Shown here: positions 14,541 through 27,393 of the stretch, one piece after another
Layout of the letters: every line of letters starts with the position of its first letter
How positions within the stretch are numbered: position 1 is the first letter of the stretch
NCBI GenBank assembly: GCA_035582835.1
Contig: JAYKAV010002109.1
Span: 2,364,701 to 2,428,700, forward strand
Direction: 5' to 3'
DNA length: 64,000 nucleotides
From: Phoebastria nigripes
Taxonomy: Eukaryota > Chordata > Aves > Procellariiformes > Diomedeidae
Translations under genes and position numbers: made by a program
The notes under the pieces: model-generated
Told to the model about the DNA's origin: nothing
The model's input: only the letters and a program-made list of their open reading frames with translations
Databases searched by the model: none

Positions 14541-15261
14541 TTGGTTACAAAAACTACTTACAAAACCGATCTGGTTTATAAACAAAAGGAATTCTCCCTT
14601 ATTAAATGTAAAGGAAAGTCCACTTTAATTTTTCATATTGGATAATGACAACTACTTTATTCAGCCGCAGGTGACATCAACAGCACGTGCACTGAATGGT
14701 CCACTTAAATCAATGGGACTACTTCTAGAATATGGTACTATTTAGTATATTACTGTGTCCATGAACAAACAAACTCAACAAATCAATAGTGTTTGGTGGA
14801 ACTGAAGTGCCCCAATGGCAAAGGCACTTTTTTATCTTTTTGAGAAAGAATTAAGGTAAAATTTGTAGACTTGCTGCGCCAAAAACCGTCTTGGCTCTGT
14901 GAACCTAAAAAGCTCTTGTGGTGATCATTTGTCTGTTCCTGTGTACCTCCAGACACCTATAGGCTTAGCTTGGCTGTAATCCCATAACTGATTCGAGCAG
15001 AAATTTTTGACTCCAGCAAAGTCTCATTTAATAGTGGTTTTACAGTTTTACTAAATTTTTTTCAGCTGCACTAGTTCACATTTTCACTGCTTCAAGAGAA
15101 GAGTCAGATCCTTGGAGCTAAACTTTCATGTTAAACTATGCATTAGACATATGCTTTTGTTATTTAAATATATACTACCTGAACATTTCTCTTAGAAAGA
15201 ATAACCTTGTTTTTNCTTTTGAGTGTATAAATGGAGTTTTCCAAAAGTAACTACATTCTAA

Positions 15262-15615
15262 ATATGTCTTACATTGCTCCAGTCTCAAAAGAGATGCAGA
15301 TACAGCAAAAAAAGAAAAGCTAATTCAGTTAATAAAAATGATTAACTGTGCTGCATTGATTGTGGCTAGACTGATTACACATTTAGTTTAAGGTTTTCCT
15401 TAGCACGCAGTTCCCTGTATTCAAGTTGGCTTGAAAAAGGAGGGAGAATAGAAAGTACAGCAGGGAAGCTGATGACGTGAATGGGCTTCTTAACATTCAC
15501 ATCACACAGGGCTCCGGCAAACCCCTTTCAATCTTTGTGCTTTTCATTAAATGACTACCTGCTTTGTAGCAGCTTTTCTTAAACAGCGATTCTCTTACAT
15601 TTACATAACATAAAC
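15262..15615 (+). promoter_or_regulatory. duplicated conserved non-coding block, copy 2
   Basis: This is the partner of 2525-2890. The cores fall at 15340-15355, about 15391-15404, 15459-15480 and 15507-15527, in the same order and near-identical spacing. The 69 bp from 15459 to 15527 match copy 1 at 63 positions without a gap (counted by eye). Both edges lose similarity abruptly: after about 15615 the sequence no longer resembles that after 2890. Copy 2 lacks several bases of the purine-rich spacer before the TGACGTGA core. No terminal repeats or target-site duplications were seen. Confidence 0.6.
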
Positions 15616-18600
15616 GCTAGCAATGTGCTAAGTATCACTGTGGGATTGACACGCATACAGGCTTCTTTGATGTTATCCTTAAAAAAAATTTTACATCAGC
15701 ATGAAATTCAGAAAGGAGGGGGAGCAGGCTGAGGAAGACATCAAATAAGACAGACGGACAATTCTGGAACATTGTGTTTGAACAGCCAACGCTTTTGGAA
15801 AGATATAGCTGGGTCTTTGCAATATACTTTGTTACCCTGTAGAAAGCATTGGCCTAGAATGTTGATAATTTTCAAAAACAGAAGATGCAAAGGTCAAACA
15901 GACATCAAAACAAAACAAAAAATCTTTCCTCAACCAGCATGTACACTAAGCCAATAAATGTAGGCACCACTATGGAGAATTACAGCAAAATGAAAAATCT
16001 TCTGCCATAGAACTCCCTGGACCATACAAAAGCTCTAACTTGTCATCATCTTTGTCAAAACTCTTTAGTCTTCCTTTTTAATATTCCTTTTTTGCAAGGA
16101 AATACTGATTTTTTAGGCAGAAGATTATTCTTACAGGACAGCACATCTCCTCAGCCAAACTTCCAGTACTCCTTTCTACATTGAGAATCTAACACTTTAT
16201 CACAAATTCCAACCTTGAATTCTGAAACCTAAACAGGTATTTAATTACATACTTTCATACGGTCTGCCTGGGGTGCCACCCTTGAGATCACAGCAGTAGC
16301 TGAAGCCCCCAGGCCACGTGGACGTGGGAGAGGAGACACATGCAAGATCTGCATGCCTTTTTTGAAGTGACACAGTTATGCTGGTGGTAAAACAGAGCCA
16401 GGAAACTTCGTTCTCAGGACAAGGATATTGGGTTATTTTCATATTTCCAGTGAACAATATTTTTTATCACCATTGAGAAGGTGAAAATAATGGTTTCTTT
16501 GTGCATTAATTATAGGTGTGGAACTTCCAGAACTAAAGCCATGGGTAATGTCCAAAACCATAATGATTTCGCACGTTGCTTAAAACTTGCCACTTTTCTC
16601 ATTCTCTTATTTCCCATCTCTAAACATGGAAGGGGAGAACTGTCTCTTCATAACCAGTCCTACACTCAAAAATATTTGTTTTAGCAATTTAATAGAGTAA
16701 AAAACCTATGCTTAATTTCTTTTCAGTCCTGCACTGCACAGACCTTTAAGACAAAAAAATACACTCAGTGTTAGGCATTAACAGAGTATGTAAAGTTTGC
16801 TCATACCTCTCTTGGTACTCTCTGCATTATAGATTTTAGTTTATGAATCTAGAGAAGGCACTTTTTTGTGTTTCAGTTCAAAACAGGCTACCGAGCCTAT
16901 CTCTTTTTTAATTGAAGAAGTGCATATAATATTTTTTTCCTTTTGCTGTAATAAATATATTGGAAAAGATTGCCATTTCACAAAGAGTACAGCTGTCTGC
17001 CCTACCATGTGATGATGCCTCTGAGTCATAAGAAAACTCCAGGCAATCCCCTGTGTTTCTTCATATGCTTTACGATACCTCTAATCACAGAATAGATTTT
17101 ATAGGAATTTCCATCACATCACTCCCTCTTGATTCTATTTTTTCCTGGCTGATGTAATCTCAGATACTTCCTTTGCTCTTTGTAGGTAGCAGGGGAAAAG
17201 AAAAAGAAGAGCGAGAAATTATTCTGTCACTTTTTTTCAGGTTTCTACCATTTGTCAGCCCTTCCACTAATGGTTGTTACAAAATTAAAAGGCATGGTTA
17301 GAATGTGGAACACTAACACATTACATCTGAGTTACACAATTTTCACTTCAGTTTTGAATTTCTAACCAACTGCTCTATTTTAAGTGTTCCATCAGGAGAA
17401 AATGAAAGTAAGCAATTAAGGGGGAAAAAAAAAGGAATAAAATTATAACAAATTTGATTCTGTAAGACATTCTTTTTGTTTATTTTACACAGATAGAGTT
17501 GCAAGGGCTCATTTCTCAGCACATTTTGTCTCAGAAGACTGGGTGCTTCAAACACAGGAAACAGCTTCCCAGAATAGTGCCTAAATGCGGACTGATGTTT
17601 ATGTTATCTTCCTAAAATGTCTGATCTTGCTTATCCTGAATTCAGTAGCTGAATTCAGTCTCCTAAGGAGTTCAGCTGAACCTGAATCAACTCTTGTAAT
17701 CCATAAAGGTCTTCAGAAATGCACAAAAGTCCAGTCAAAAGTCACACAATTTTTCCATTTTCTTGGACCAAGGCAAGAATGTCATCAAAGGCAAACTTTG
17801 CATGAGAATAGAACCTAATAAAAACATGTGGTTGCTCTGATAGGCAAATACATAAATTATAAATGGGATCTCCACTTTGCAAAAGAGGATTGCTATTATA
17901 AGTGTCATAAAAGTGATACCACAAAGCTCTAGGGATCAACTACAGCAGAAATCAATACATGCAGCAAGTGGGTTTTTATGAGCAAAGCTGCTAAAAGAAA
18001 TGACAGAAGGATCACAAGGGGAGGCACAGTTAAACAACTGCTGTACAAAATAACTTANCTATACTGAGAATCAGAAAAAAGTGGATTTCAAATATCGGAG
18101 AACACCACCTCTCAGAAATAGTATAGTATCTGGCATATCGGAGTTGGACTTCTCTGGCGGTTCTTTCGGACATTTGTGGTTGTCCCTTCTGATAGATGAC
18201 AACTACATGGAAGGTCAGTTCAGAAAAAATGATAGAATGTACTTTTCTGTATAGGTTTTACAGGTACGTCTTTTCCTAAATCTTAAAGGCTCCCAACTGA
18301 CCACATCATTTATCAATTCCAGAAGAAAAACAACAGATTTAAAGGTAAACTTCAGTACAATTATAATCCAGTTGTATGCTTTTCTGTGAAACACTGGCAG
18401 GTAAAACAGTATTGTTTACTTCAGATACATCTGGTGCACTGTTGTGGTCAGTAGCTCTTACTGTGTGTCTACATCATCTTCACTGTGGTGTGAATTCTTG
18501 AATTAATTGGGCTCAATTAGGAACATTTACAATTCAAAAAAGTACTCAAGTGGCACAGAGGTACTGCGTTACCAGAGCCCAGGAGCTAGGTCCCCACTGC

Positions 18601-21600
18601 ATTACTAGTCTGACTGTCAGCAACATTCGAGTGTAAGACCTACACAGACTGGCTTGCTAGCTTGAGTTTGGAGCATCTGGTTATCACAGTATTTTCAGCA
18701 GTTGTGGAATGAGCATAGTTATTATTTAGTAATACATTTACTACAAAATATGAATGGTGAGATCCTCAAAAGAGGTTAGGGCCATCGAAGAGAAATATGT
18801 TTCAGAAGCTTTTATGACTGCAGTCTTAAGGTAAACTGGATCTTTAATTGCCTCGTGTTTTGATACAATGTTATGTAATGTATGTGGTCAAGAATGATAT
18901 CAGAATTTGTATAAGTATCTCTATCAAATCGTCCCATAGCTAACAATAATCACCAAAACTTTTTCTCCCTAACAGCTAACTTCAGCATTTTACAGCCTCC
19001 CGATATTTCTTGTTTACATTTAATTTCACAAGTATGATTTGGCCAATTTTCAGAATATAGACGATATCTTTTTGCATGAGAAATTACCTTTCTCACCAAA
19101 AGGACTTCACTCCAAAGAAATACCTGTGATTTAATACTCTTTTGTTGCACTTGGCTCACCTGCCTGGAAAAATTAAGACTGGTTTTGCTTACAACTTAAA
19201 TTCCCAGTCATCATGTTACCAGTTTGGCAGTTATGGTAACTTTTATGGAATTAATTTCCATCTCAAAAAAAGACTTTTTTCCTGACTTTTTAAGCTGGTT
19301 CTGGCTGCTGGCAAGCATTCAGTAATGCTTCAGACATTACCGTTTAATTTTTAAATAAGTTTGTCCTTTAGGAAAAAAAATTGAAGGTACATCTCATTCC
19401 TTAAACACTGTAGGTCTAAATGTTAAGTATAACAGCTGAAAGACCTCTCTTTTTTAGTTTTATGTGGTTTAAATTTGAATTTGTTTAGATGGTTCTTGAC
19501 CAGTTAATTTGTCCTGACAGCTCTCAGGGTCACATTTAGTTTATCCCCACAGGTGTCTTGTTCTGTAGGAGAATAAACTGCATTTGTCTCATCCACTTGC
19601 CTTTGATTTCCATATTTGTGTGAATAACTTCAAAATCAAAGAATCATAAGAAATAGATTAAATAAAATGTAAAATAGATTACATAAAATGTTTGTACTTC
19701 CCTAAAGTGTTGCCTGAAAGATCCTTTGCTGGACAAAAGGACCACTGAGTATGCCAAATGCTGAAAACTTCTGATGTTATTGCACCCTTAAAGAAGGAAC
19801 ATATCTTCCTTTACTTTATAACCAAAGTCCCAAATATTTTCATAGAAATATTTACATTATGGTTATTGGAACATCATGGGTGGTGCAGGAGGGGGCTCAA
19901 TTTGCCTAAAATGGTGATACCCCAGCATTGGAGGACATCAAGTTACTCTAAAGGAAAAAAACCAGAAACCACATAGACTAATAGCAATCCAATTTAAATA
20001 TGTGTAGGCTGAAAGTGTTATGCTTGCTCTTCGAGAAATATTAAAACCCAAACTAAGCTGTGAGGTCATAGAAGATCTTTGAAAAAGAAGTGCTTGAAGA
20101 TAGCATCTTCTAATGTCACAGCTGTTTGTAAAGTAAAAGTGAATACTAAGTAGAGTTACATGAGCCCAGACATCTCATGAAGCTTGTGACAACAGAAAAA
20201 GGGTGACTAGAATGGATTGGGTCCACACAGTAACTTTGTAAAAATATATCCATATATTGATTAAAAACAAAACAAAACAAACTGCAGTTGATTTACCATT
20301 CAAAATGGCAGAGGATTTTTCATACCGTGTATATAGTCATTCAGCCACTGCATGCTGCAGCCTTCGCTATTACTTTCAGCTGTGTTCTTCCATACACAGA
20401 GAAGTATCTTTCCCTACGACAGCAAACTGCACATCAGCACATGCTATGTAAATCGCCTCCACTTGAAAACCTCTCTCTACGTACAGGAATATTCAGCAAA
20501 TCATCTCTCTTAATAACAGGCGTCTACAGCTGCCAAAGAGGTCTATTATCGCACAACACTTAAAAGACTTCATAGTGTCTGCAAAGAAGGACCCCATAGC
20601 TTTGCACGTGAGCGTCAGTGACATTGGCAAATACAGTCAGGGTAGAACATAAATTTGAATTACAAGGTAAAAAAGTCTTTAGCTCATAGCCCTTCCAACA
20701 GTTTTCCTTAAAACACTTCTACTCCAAGAACCCAGGCAGCTAGATAGTGTTTCCATCTGTAGATAAGAAAAGCTGTAAATAGGTTTAAGATGTATGAGTC
20801 TCCTGAAACTTAGCGGAGTTAAGGATCTTGCTTACACAGAAAACATGAACTTTAACTCAAGTTCCCACCAGCCTGAATTACACAAAAAGTGAACATCTTT
20901 CACTTTTAAGCTGGAAGCAAGAGTGAGTTTACTTAATGAAGGACAATCAGTTCATATCAAGATCACTGCAGCAAGCAAACCGTCCAGACTGTATGCCTGC
21001 ATGTTTTAAGGGGGAGAAAAATAGACACTACAGAGGATAGACGCATCTGGCATTTTTCCGGAATAAAGAAGTTGGTCAAAACAGTAACATTTGCCAAAAA
21101 AAGAGAACATCAGATAAGTATTAAGAATATTAAAAGCAAGAGAAGCAGATGCATAATGCATGACTGTGAAAGGTGGTACGATTAAACAGTGGAACAGTAA
21201 TCAATAAGATACTGAAAGAGTTGGCTGTAAAGGACAAAAAAAGCAAGATTACATCATGAGGGCAAGATCTTAGCAGTGCACCTAGGGGATTCTAACAGGA
21301 TCATATTTGCAACTGGAAAAGAACAGACATAAGGTTATGCAGTTAATGCCTAAAATTATACTGCTGCATTAAGATACCAGCCTCTGAATTAAGAAAATAA
21401 TTATATGCATAACACCGAAGACAATCAAAGAGACAGCTGTATTTAATAAAGCAATAATAACAGCTGACAATATCTGCCTGCATAGATTGGTAACTTCTAT
21501 CATGACAGAATTTACAGAAACAACTTTCCAGCATTTCAGTCCACTGTTTCTTAGAATGAATACAGAGCCATCAGGAGAAGCTATCCTAACTCAGAAACAG

Positions 21601-24600
21601 TTAACACTCCAGAATGAACTGAAGAACTAAAGTTAACTCACTAAGGAAAAATGATCTTGATATATTTTATTTGCAGCAAGCACAGTGATTAACATAAAAA
21701 CTTTAAAATGAGAGGCAGCATGTTAAAAACCACATTAATACTTCAGGGATTTACATGCCACCAACTGTAAATACATGCTGGTTTACACCAGCTAAAGAGG
21801 ACTACAGTTTTCACAAGCAGCTACATATCTTCAGGATCAGTTCCCGTGGAAAGTCAATTCTGAAAATTATCTGGATTAGTTTAAACTCTCTTAATGGTAG
21901 GTTTTTTAACCTGGAGTATTTTGACAGCCTAGTTAAGGAAAAACCACGTATGCTTCTACCTAGAGTTCTGATGGCGGAAGGATGAATAACCTCTGAAAGA
22001 GGGCAAAGAAACATGATGAAAACATGATGACCCACCTGTATGCTGGGTGGAGTGGGTGCCTCTTAATATGCTGCTGAAACACCCAGAATTGCACATCTGA
22101 CTCTGGACTCAGATCCTAACTCATTTAGATGGGTTTGGAATTTTACTTTGTTCTTCTAATGAATCTTCAGGCTTGAAGGCTATTTACAAGCTTTCTGATA
22201 TTCATACTAACACTGAGGGTACCCGATCTTGGCAATGGAAGCTTGAAATCTGACAAGGATAGTCCCTAGGAAATAATATGGTCTTCTGGTTTGTTTCTCT
22301 AGTATGTTAGTGGAGACGGGGAATTACTGCAGCCACTGACAGAAAAGCGAGAGCTATTACAGGCAACTGTAATATTTACATAAAATATCAAAGGGAGGAG
22401 TGGAAACCCACAAAAGGAGGAAGAGAGGAGGTGGAACTGATGGAGTCTACGATGATCTTTTTTGTCAGCTTTCCAGGTAGAGTCAGTGAATGAATTCTGA
22501 ACAGTCTCAAGCTCAGCAGAGAAATGACTCATTGCCCTGTCCTCTCTTAAGACTACAGAAAGAAAAGCATGCAGGCTGGCTTTTCAAACATATTTCCATG
22601 AGAGATGCTATGCACAAATTATATGAAGACATACCTACTAAACTTCATTTGGATCCTTCAGTCCAACTTGATAAAGTGCATCTGTTTAGATAGCTTTCAC
22701 AGGTTATTTAAATTCAGTCCAATGGGTTACACATGAAAATTGCTTGCAACAGCCGTGTCACATCATAGTGGCTCAGCAGCCAGTCTCAAAATGAGGTAGT
22801 GGCTAGCAATCAGTAACTGGATCAGGGCTATATGCCTGAAATGTGTTTCACAGGTTGTACTACCATTATTATGCATTTATACCAACAGCTCTTCATGATT
22901 TATCGAATTATCATGTTACNCAAATTAACTTTAAAATTAAGTCTACTCGAAATAAATGGGTCAATTATTTTATTTCACACCTTGTTGGCTTCAACCGTGT
23001 TTCTCTTGGTTTATAAGGCAATGAATGGAGTAGTGTAGATGCTATGACATGCAAATTCACATGCGTATGTGGACAATTTTATACAGACTATTTTTGCAAA
23101 GCTGAAGCGAAAGTTAACAAAAGAACAATTTGGTTTCATAAAGATGTCACAAAAGTAAGGGACAGCTAGTTAATTGTTTAATAATTTAAAAAGCCATTGT
23201 CTTCTATCCCTATGAGGCCCAGAAATATTCTACAGTATAGCCAAGTAGCTTGTAAAGTAAGTATCATTTGACAAAATACACCTTTCAAAAGAAACATTTT
23301 TTTCTTTCCTTTTGTTGCAATAAAGTGACCCACAGGCTCTAACAGTTTAGAGTTTTGGGCCTAAATCCCCAATACTGCATTTGAATAGATCCTTTTAGTT
23401 GACAGAGCTTAAGGTGGCATAACTTGCAGGATCTTAGTTATTACAGGTAATAAGGACAGTATTATTTGCCATATTCTAATGAGTAACAATACAAAAAGTT
23501 AGGAATAAATGATGATCAGCATGTGCAACAAAAACAGAGGGCATGATGAAAAAAGAGAACTAGAGCTAGGAAGAGTAAAGCAAAGTAAAATACTGAATCA
23601 ATGGCAAATTTTTTAATAATTATTTTGTAAACAATTTAATACTTAATCTCATAAAAAAACCCAAATGCTGCAACGTGATAATAGGGCCAATGTCCTTTAG
23701 TCAATAATTGCTTAAATTTACAACTACACATAAGCACCTCCCTTGAATAATGCTGAAGTTAGAAAGACCTTCTCTGGGTTAAATCACCTTTATGAAATGG
23801 GGTAGAGATAATGATGAAAATTATGACTGTAACTCTTTATTCTGAGTCAAATAATGTTTGCTTCTGCTAAATGCAGAAAATAGTTTGGTGAAAAAGTAGT
23901 ACTTTTGCTTTGATAGACATGAAAATAGTTAACTAGGTCACATTGACTAAATAAAGAAGTTAAATTTTTGTGGGTTTGACATCAGACTGACACTTCACAG
24001 CAGCAATGAAAGCATAAATTATTAGAGGTCAGTTTTCAGATAGTAGAATTACTTTCTTCAGTTGCAAATAACTAAAGGCATAAAATTATACATATAATTA
24101 TCTTTGACCACAAAAAATGAGACTAAGTTAGGGCAAGCGTGAAACCCTGGCCCAGTGATAATTCTATAATTTGCAGTTCTGATATATGGATTTATGAAAC
24201 TTGGTAAAGGAAATTAGTCCTACAGAGCCATATTCAATTTAAACATAATAAAATAGTTGACAGTTCTCTAACATGACATTCCTTTTTTGAATGCTTGTTT
24301 CTTTACTGTTTGTTCCTACAGTGCACTGGTTCAGGTTCCCAGGGTAGAAAAGAAAAGCAAAACAAGAACATAATTCGAATAGTGTGCCTGTATTCGAAAC
24401 TATGTATCTACAATTCAGTCCTAGGTATTATTTTCTGACAAACTCAACTTACATAAAACTCCTAAAATATTTCATTTAGTTGTGTATATATGTATGTCTC
24501 CACCCCCTAAGCAGTTCATACTTGTGTAAGAGTTCATAAAACTTGTTTCTTCAAGAAATATTACATTTTCTACAGGAAAATTGCTTTCAAATTTAAGTAG

Positions 24601-24679
24601 GAAAACACAAATTCCACAATAGACATGCTGTTAATGAAATAATTTAATATTTAGTATTTAAAAAAAAAAGATCAAGCTA

Positions 24680-24685
24680 TTTATT
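24680..24685 (-). terminator. possible minus-strand poly(A) signal AATAAA
   Basis: TTTATT on the + strand reads AATAAA on the minus strand. A minus-strand T run begins about 10 bases downstream (24660-24669), as expected of a downstream U-rich element. It lies about 1.2 kb beyond the last candidate minus-strand exon and could mark that gene's 3' end. AATAAA is common by chance in AT-rich DNA. Confidence 0.25.
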
Positions 24686-25843
24686 TACATTTTACATGTA
24701 TACAATATACAGCAATATTTCATTCATTGTTCTCTGGAATAAAAAAATGAGAGTGTCATTTCTGTGAATGGTCATATAAATACTGTGTCACACNGCATTC
24801 AATCAACACAAGCATAGTATTGATACTGTAGTTTAAAATCAGACAGGCTTTTTAAAATAAGATTTTCTTCTTCAAACTTAAATTTTAGTTTATACAATAG
24901 TGTAATTTAGAAGAAAACATTTTGGTAAACAGGCGGAGACTTTTTCAGTGCCAGATCAGCACAAAATGGCTTCTAAGAACAGTAACATTACTGTTTGGTA
25001 GAAAGATTGTTTCTTCTTTCACCAGGCTCCAAAAATGTAAACTTTAAATTTTAGGTCTTCAGTTATGACCTGAGGAGTGTGCCAGTGAGAACGATGATAC
25101 GGCAGTGACTATGTGAAGTGCTCCATATAATAAATCAATAATTGTGAAATTGTCTCGCTGCTCAGAAGATACTAGTATCCTGAACTTCAAGCACTTTCTG
25201 CAAACTCCTTGACTATGGAAAAACTATCAAAATTATTTAGCAGATGAGGTCTTTTTTCATAAAACTAGTGGAGAAGTGAGATTAAATATGTCTGTACTAT
25301 TTTTGATAATGTCAGTTACTATTCCATCTTGTTACTCCTGACAGCATATAAATATTTAATAGCACTCAAAAGGTAAGTTGTCTGGAAAGAAGGACCAACA
25401 TAAATACATAAGCATGAATTGAGTACTAAGCTACCCAGTATTTGGAAAAAGTCTTACAGTAAACCTAATCCAGTCAGATAATGCAGTCATGCCTTACTGA
25501 TAACTTGCATAGTCATATCCATAGCAGAAACTGAATTAATATCCTTAGAATTGAGCGACCAAAGGACATATTTCTTGGATTCCTGCAAAGATACATGTGT
25601 GTGTGTGTGCATTCTTATATCTCGATAGTGCCATACATATTTGTGTTGACAGAGATTAATACACATATTCCTGTGATTNGATAATGCCAAATGTTTTATC
25701 TTCTTGCTTTTAAATTAGGCAGATTCAATTACAGACATGCTAACACAATCTGAACTGATCAAAAGGCAAGTATGTTTGTGTTTGTCTAAGTTGCTCACCA
25801 TCATCTTTAGTGTGCAGGAGCAATGACTATTTGCAGTTCTTAC

Positions 25844-25953
25844 CTCTCTCTTTCCAGTATAATTCTTCCACGTAAGAGAGATGGGATGCTTCTGCCTTTT
25901 GCTTTTCTATTNGATAAATTCCTTTCTCCTGAGCTTCCTTCTCCCAAAATAAT
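25844..25953 (-). CDS. candidate internal coding exon 3 of the same minus-strand gene
   Basis: This is the strongest coding signal in the window. On the minus strand TTTGCTTTCAG precedes 25953 and GAGAGAG|GTAAGAA follows 25844, both near-consensus splice sites. The 110 bp hold one incoming base, 36 open codons and one outgoing base. It starts LFWEKEAQEKG and ends SHLSYVEELYWKER. One codon contains the N at 25912 (CNA). The product is rich in Glu, Lys and aromatic residues, as in a charged amphipathic helix or short coiled coil. No signal peptide or membrane segment is visible. It leaves in phase 1, and I found no convincing next exon with a phase-1 entry, so the 3' part of the gene is unresolved. 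The + strand here is pyrimidine-rich, which favours open Glu/Lys codons by chance, so transcript support is essential. Confidence 0.55.
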
Positions 25954-26158
25954 CTGAAAGCAAATGAAATCAAAGCAAGTAAAACATGAAAACAGTGTGT
26001 AGGTCTCTATCTTATTTGCCTAGCTCTATTTTCTCTCTGTCTTGTACCTTTTTGAGTTTTTAAGCAGTATTTTAAAAATCCAAGGAAAAGAAAATCTGTG
26101 TCAAGAGTCTGACAGCATTTCTGCACCAGGCTGAAGTAGGTTGCTGAATGGTACTCAC

Positions 26159-26235
26159 CTATCAGCCATTAAATTTCCATAAATCTGTCCATAAGATCTA
26201 CCCAGCATGTTGTAAATGCTATCGTTGGACAAATT
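26159..26235 (-). CDS. candidate internal coding exon 2 of the same minus-strand gene
   Basis: On the minus strand an acceptor (CTTTTTAATTAG) precedes 26235 and a strong donor (GATAG|GTGAGTA) follows 26159. The 77 bp give 25 codons plus two bases. The only sensible frame begins NLSNDSIYNMLGRSYGQIYG and ends NLMAD, with the final AG completing an Arg codon with the first base of the exon at 25953. The upstream frame is closed by an in-frame TAG that overlaps the acceptor, so the exon boundary is well defined. Tyr, Gly and Asn are frequent and there is no low-complexity bias. It joins both neighbours in phase. Family unknown to me. Confidence 0.45.
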
Positions 26236-27350
26236 CTAATTAAAAAGACTTGCTTTTTTATTCGGTGTTTATTTTCTTCTCAAAAATAGATTTTGTTTTG
26301 ATTCTCTCAGGCTTTTGAAGAGGATATGTCTATGTGCAAATAGTACTATTTTAAATATACAACCAAAATTACTTGGCTCCAAGAAACCATATTTTAATGA
26401 TTATGTTGCACAATAGGTCCCAGACTAACACTGAGCTGCACTCAGGAAATACAAGCAATCTGCTGTTGAGGTATATATGGCTTAAAGATCCAATATCCTG
26501 AGCATATAGAAACATTTCAGAGCAGAAGAGAGCCTGAAGATTATGAACCAGTACTCCCTGCAGGCTCCAGAAAGCTGGTCTGAAAAAGACTCAAAAGTCT
26601 CTTTGATCTCCAATACATGGAGCAACCTGTGAGGGGACAGTTCTGTAAAACTCTTGTTTTTTCACTATCACTTCCAGCTCTTTTTGCAAAAGCAGCAGCA
26701 GTCATCACTGATTAAATAACACACTTGGACATTTAGTTAAGTGTTTAGGTCTCCAAGATAAACAAAATCTCTTGCGTAAAACTTGCTCCTGATTTTTATG
26801 TGGATGGCAGGTATATGATAGTGGACTTTTTGTGTGGATATAAAACATAATTTTCATTAAATAATTTACATTTTAAAAAAATTATAGTATTGCACACTAA
26901 ATAATGCACATTATGCTTTCAGCAACAAGATGAGGTCAAGAAAAGACACTTTAAAGATATAAATCTAATATGAATCCCTATGGCCTCAGCATGCTTTTCC
27001 TTAAGATTTCCATTCCTAAATAACCTAATAATGCAAACAACCTCTACGTATTTTGCCGTGCTAAAATATACTGTATAGGATATAGAAAATACCATAGAGA
27101 GTATACTTAAGAAAACATAATGCTGTTTAGAAACTGGATCGTTCCATAAGCAATCCCTGCCTTCCACAGTTACTTTCATTTCCCTATTCGGAGAGAAGAG
27201 ACCAACGAGGCCAAATGCATGCCTGTCTTTGAAATGCAGCAATATTTCTGTGCCGTGTCCCTCCTGGGACGTGGGGAAATGGAGGCCTGCAGTTTTACCA
27301 GCCGGACTGCTCGCAGGCAGAGGCAGAGGTGAAATTGGAGGCTCCCTTAC

Positions 27351-27393
27351 CTCTAAGCCTGCCTCAAGGGTGCGATACAGATGGCCCCAGTCA
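27351..27393 (-). CDS. candidate internal coding exon 1 of an unidentified minus-strand gene
   Basis: Read on the minus strand, a pyrimidine-rich tract (CTCCTCTCC...CTTCTAATGCCACAG) ends in an AG acceptor just before 27393. A TTAGAG|GTAAGG donor follows 27351. The 43 bp carry one leftover base plus 14 open codons reading DWGHLYRTLEAGLE, and leave in phase 0. That matches the phase-0 entry of the next exon at 26159-26235. In-frame TAA lies just upstream of the acceptor, so the frame needs splicing here. The exon sits at the edge of the GC-rich island. A short ATG frame (27391-27456, 21 codons starting MPFEAAKRGC) overlaps it in another frame, so this could instead be part of the first exon if one base is wrong. 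I do not recognise the protein. The short length makes this the weakest member of the chain. Confidence 0.4.

Larger units (their letters stand above)
13201..25022. other. AT-rich non-coding DNA, no supported gene
   Basis: Contains duplicated block copy 2 and old repeat fragments. A further weak repeat-like phrase (GTTTACACCAGCTAAAGAGG) is at 21780-21799. Short splice-bounded open frames occur but none exceeds chance. Confidence 0.55.

Noticed and set aside
20836..20872. Minus-strand 37-bp frame reading WWELELKFMFS between consensus-like splice sites
   Set aside because: Phase would fit after the exon at 25844, but 11 codons carry no statistical weight and it is 5 kb away.
22033..22070. Minus-strand frame QHIKRHPLHPAY between TTTCAG and ACAG|GTGGGT
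   Set aside because: Very short; more than one frame is open, so no coding evidence.
25488..25572. Minus-strand frame ESKKYVLWSLNSKDINSV... after CTTTGCAG acceptor
   Set aside because: Good acceptor, but phase 0 entry and phase 1 exit fit neither the exon at 25844 nor the frame at 25023. The acceptor's pyrimidine tract is largely a (TG)n microsatellite on the other strand.
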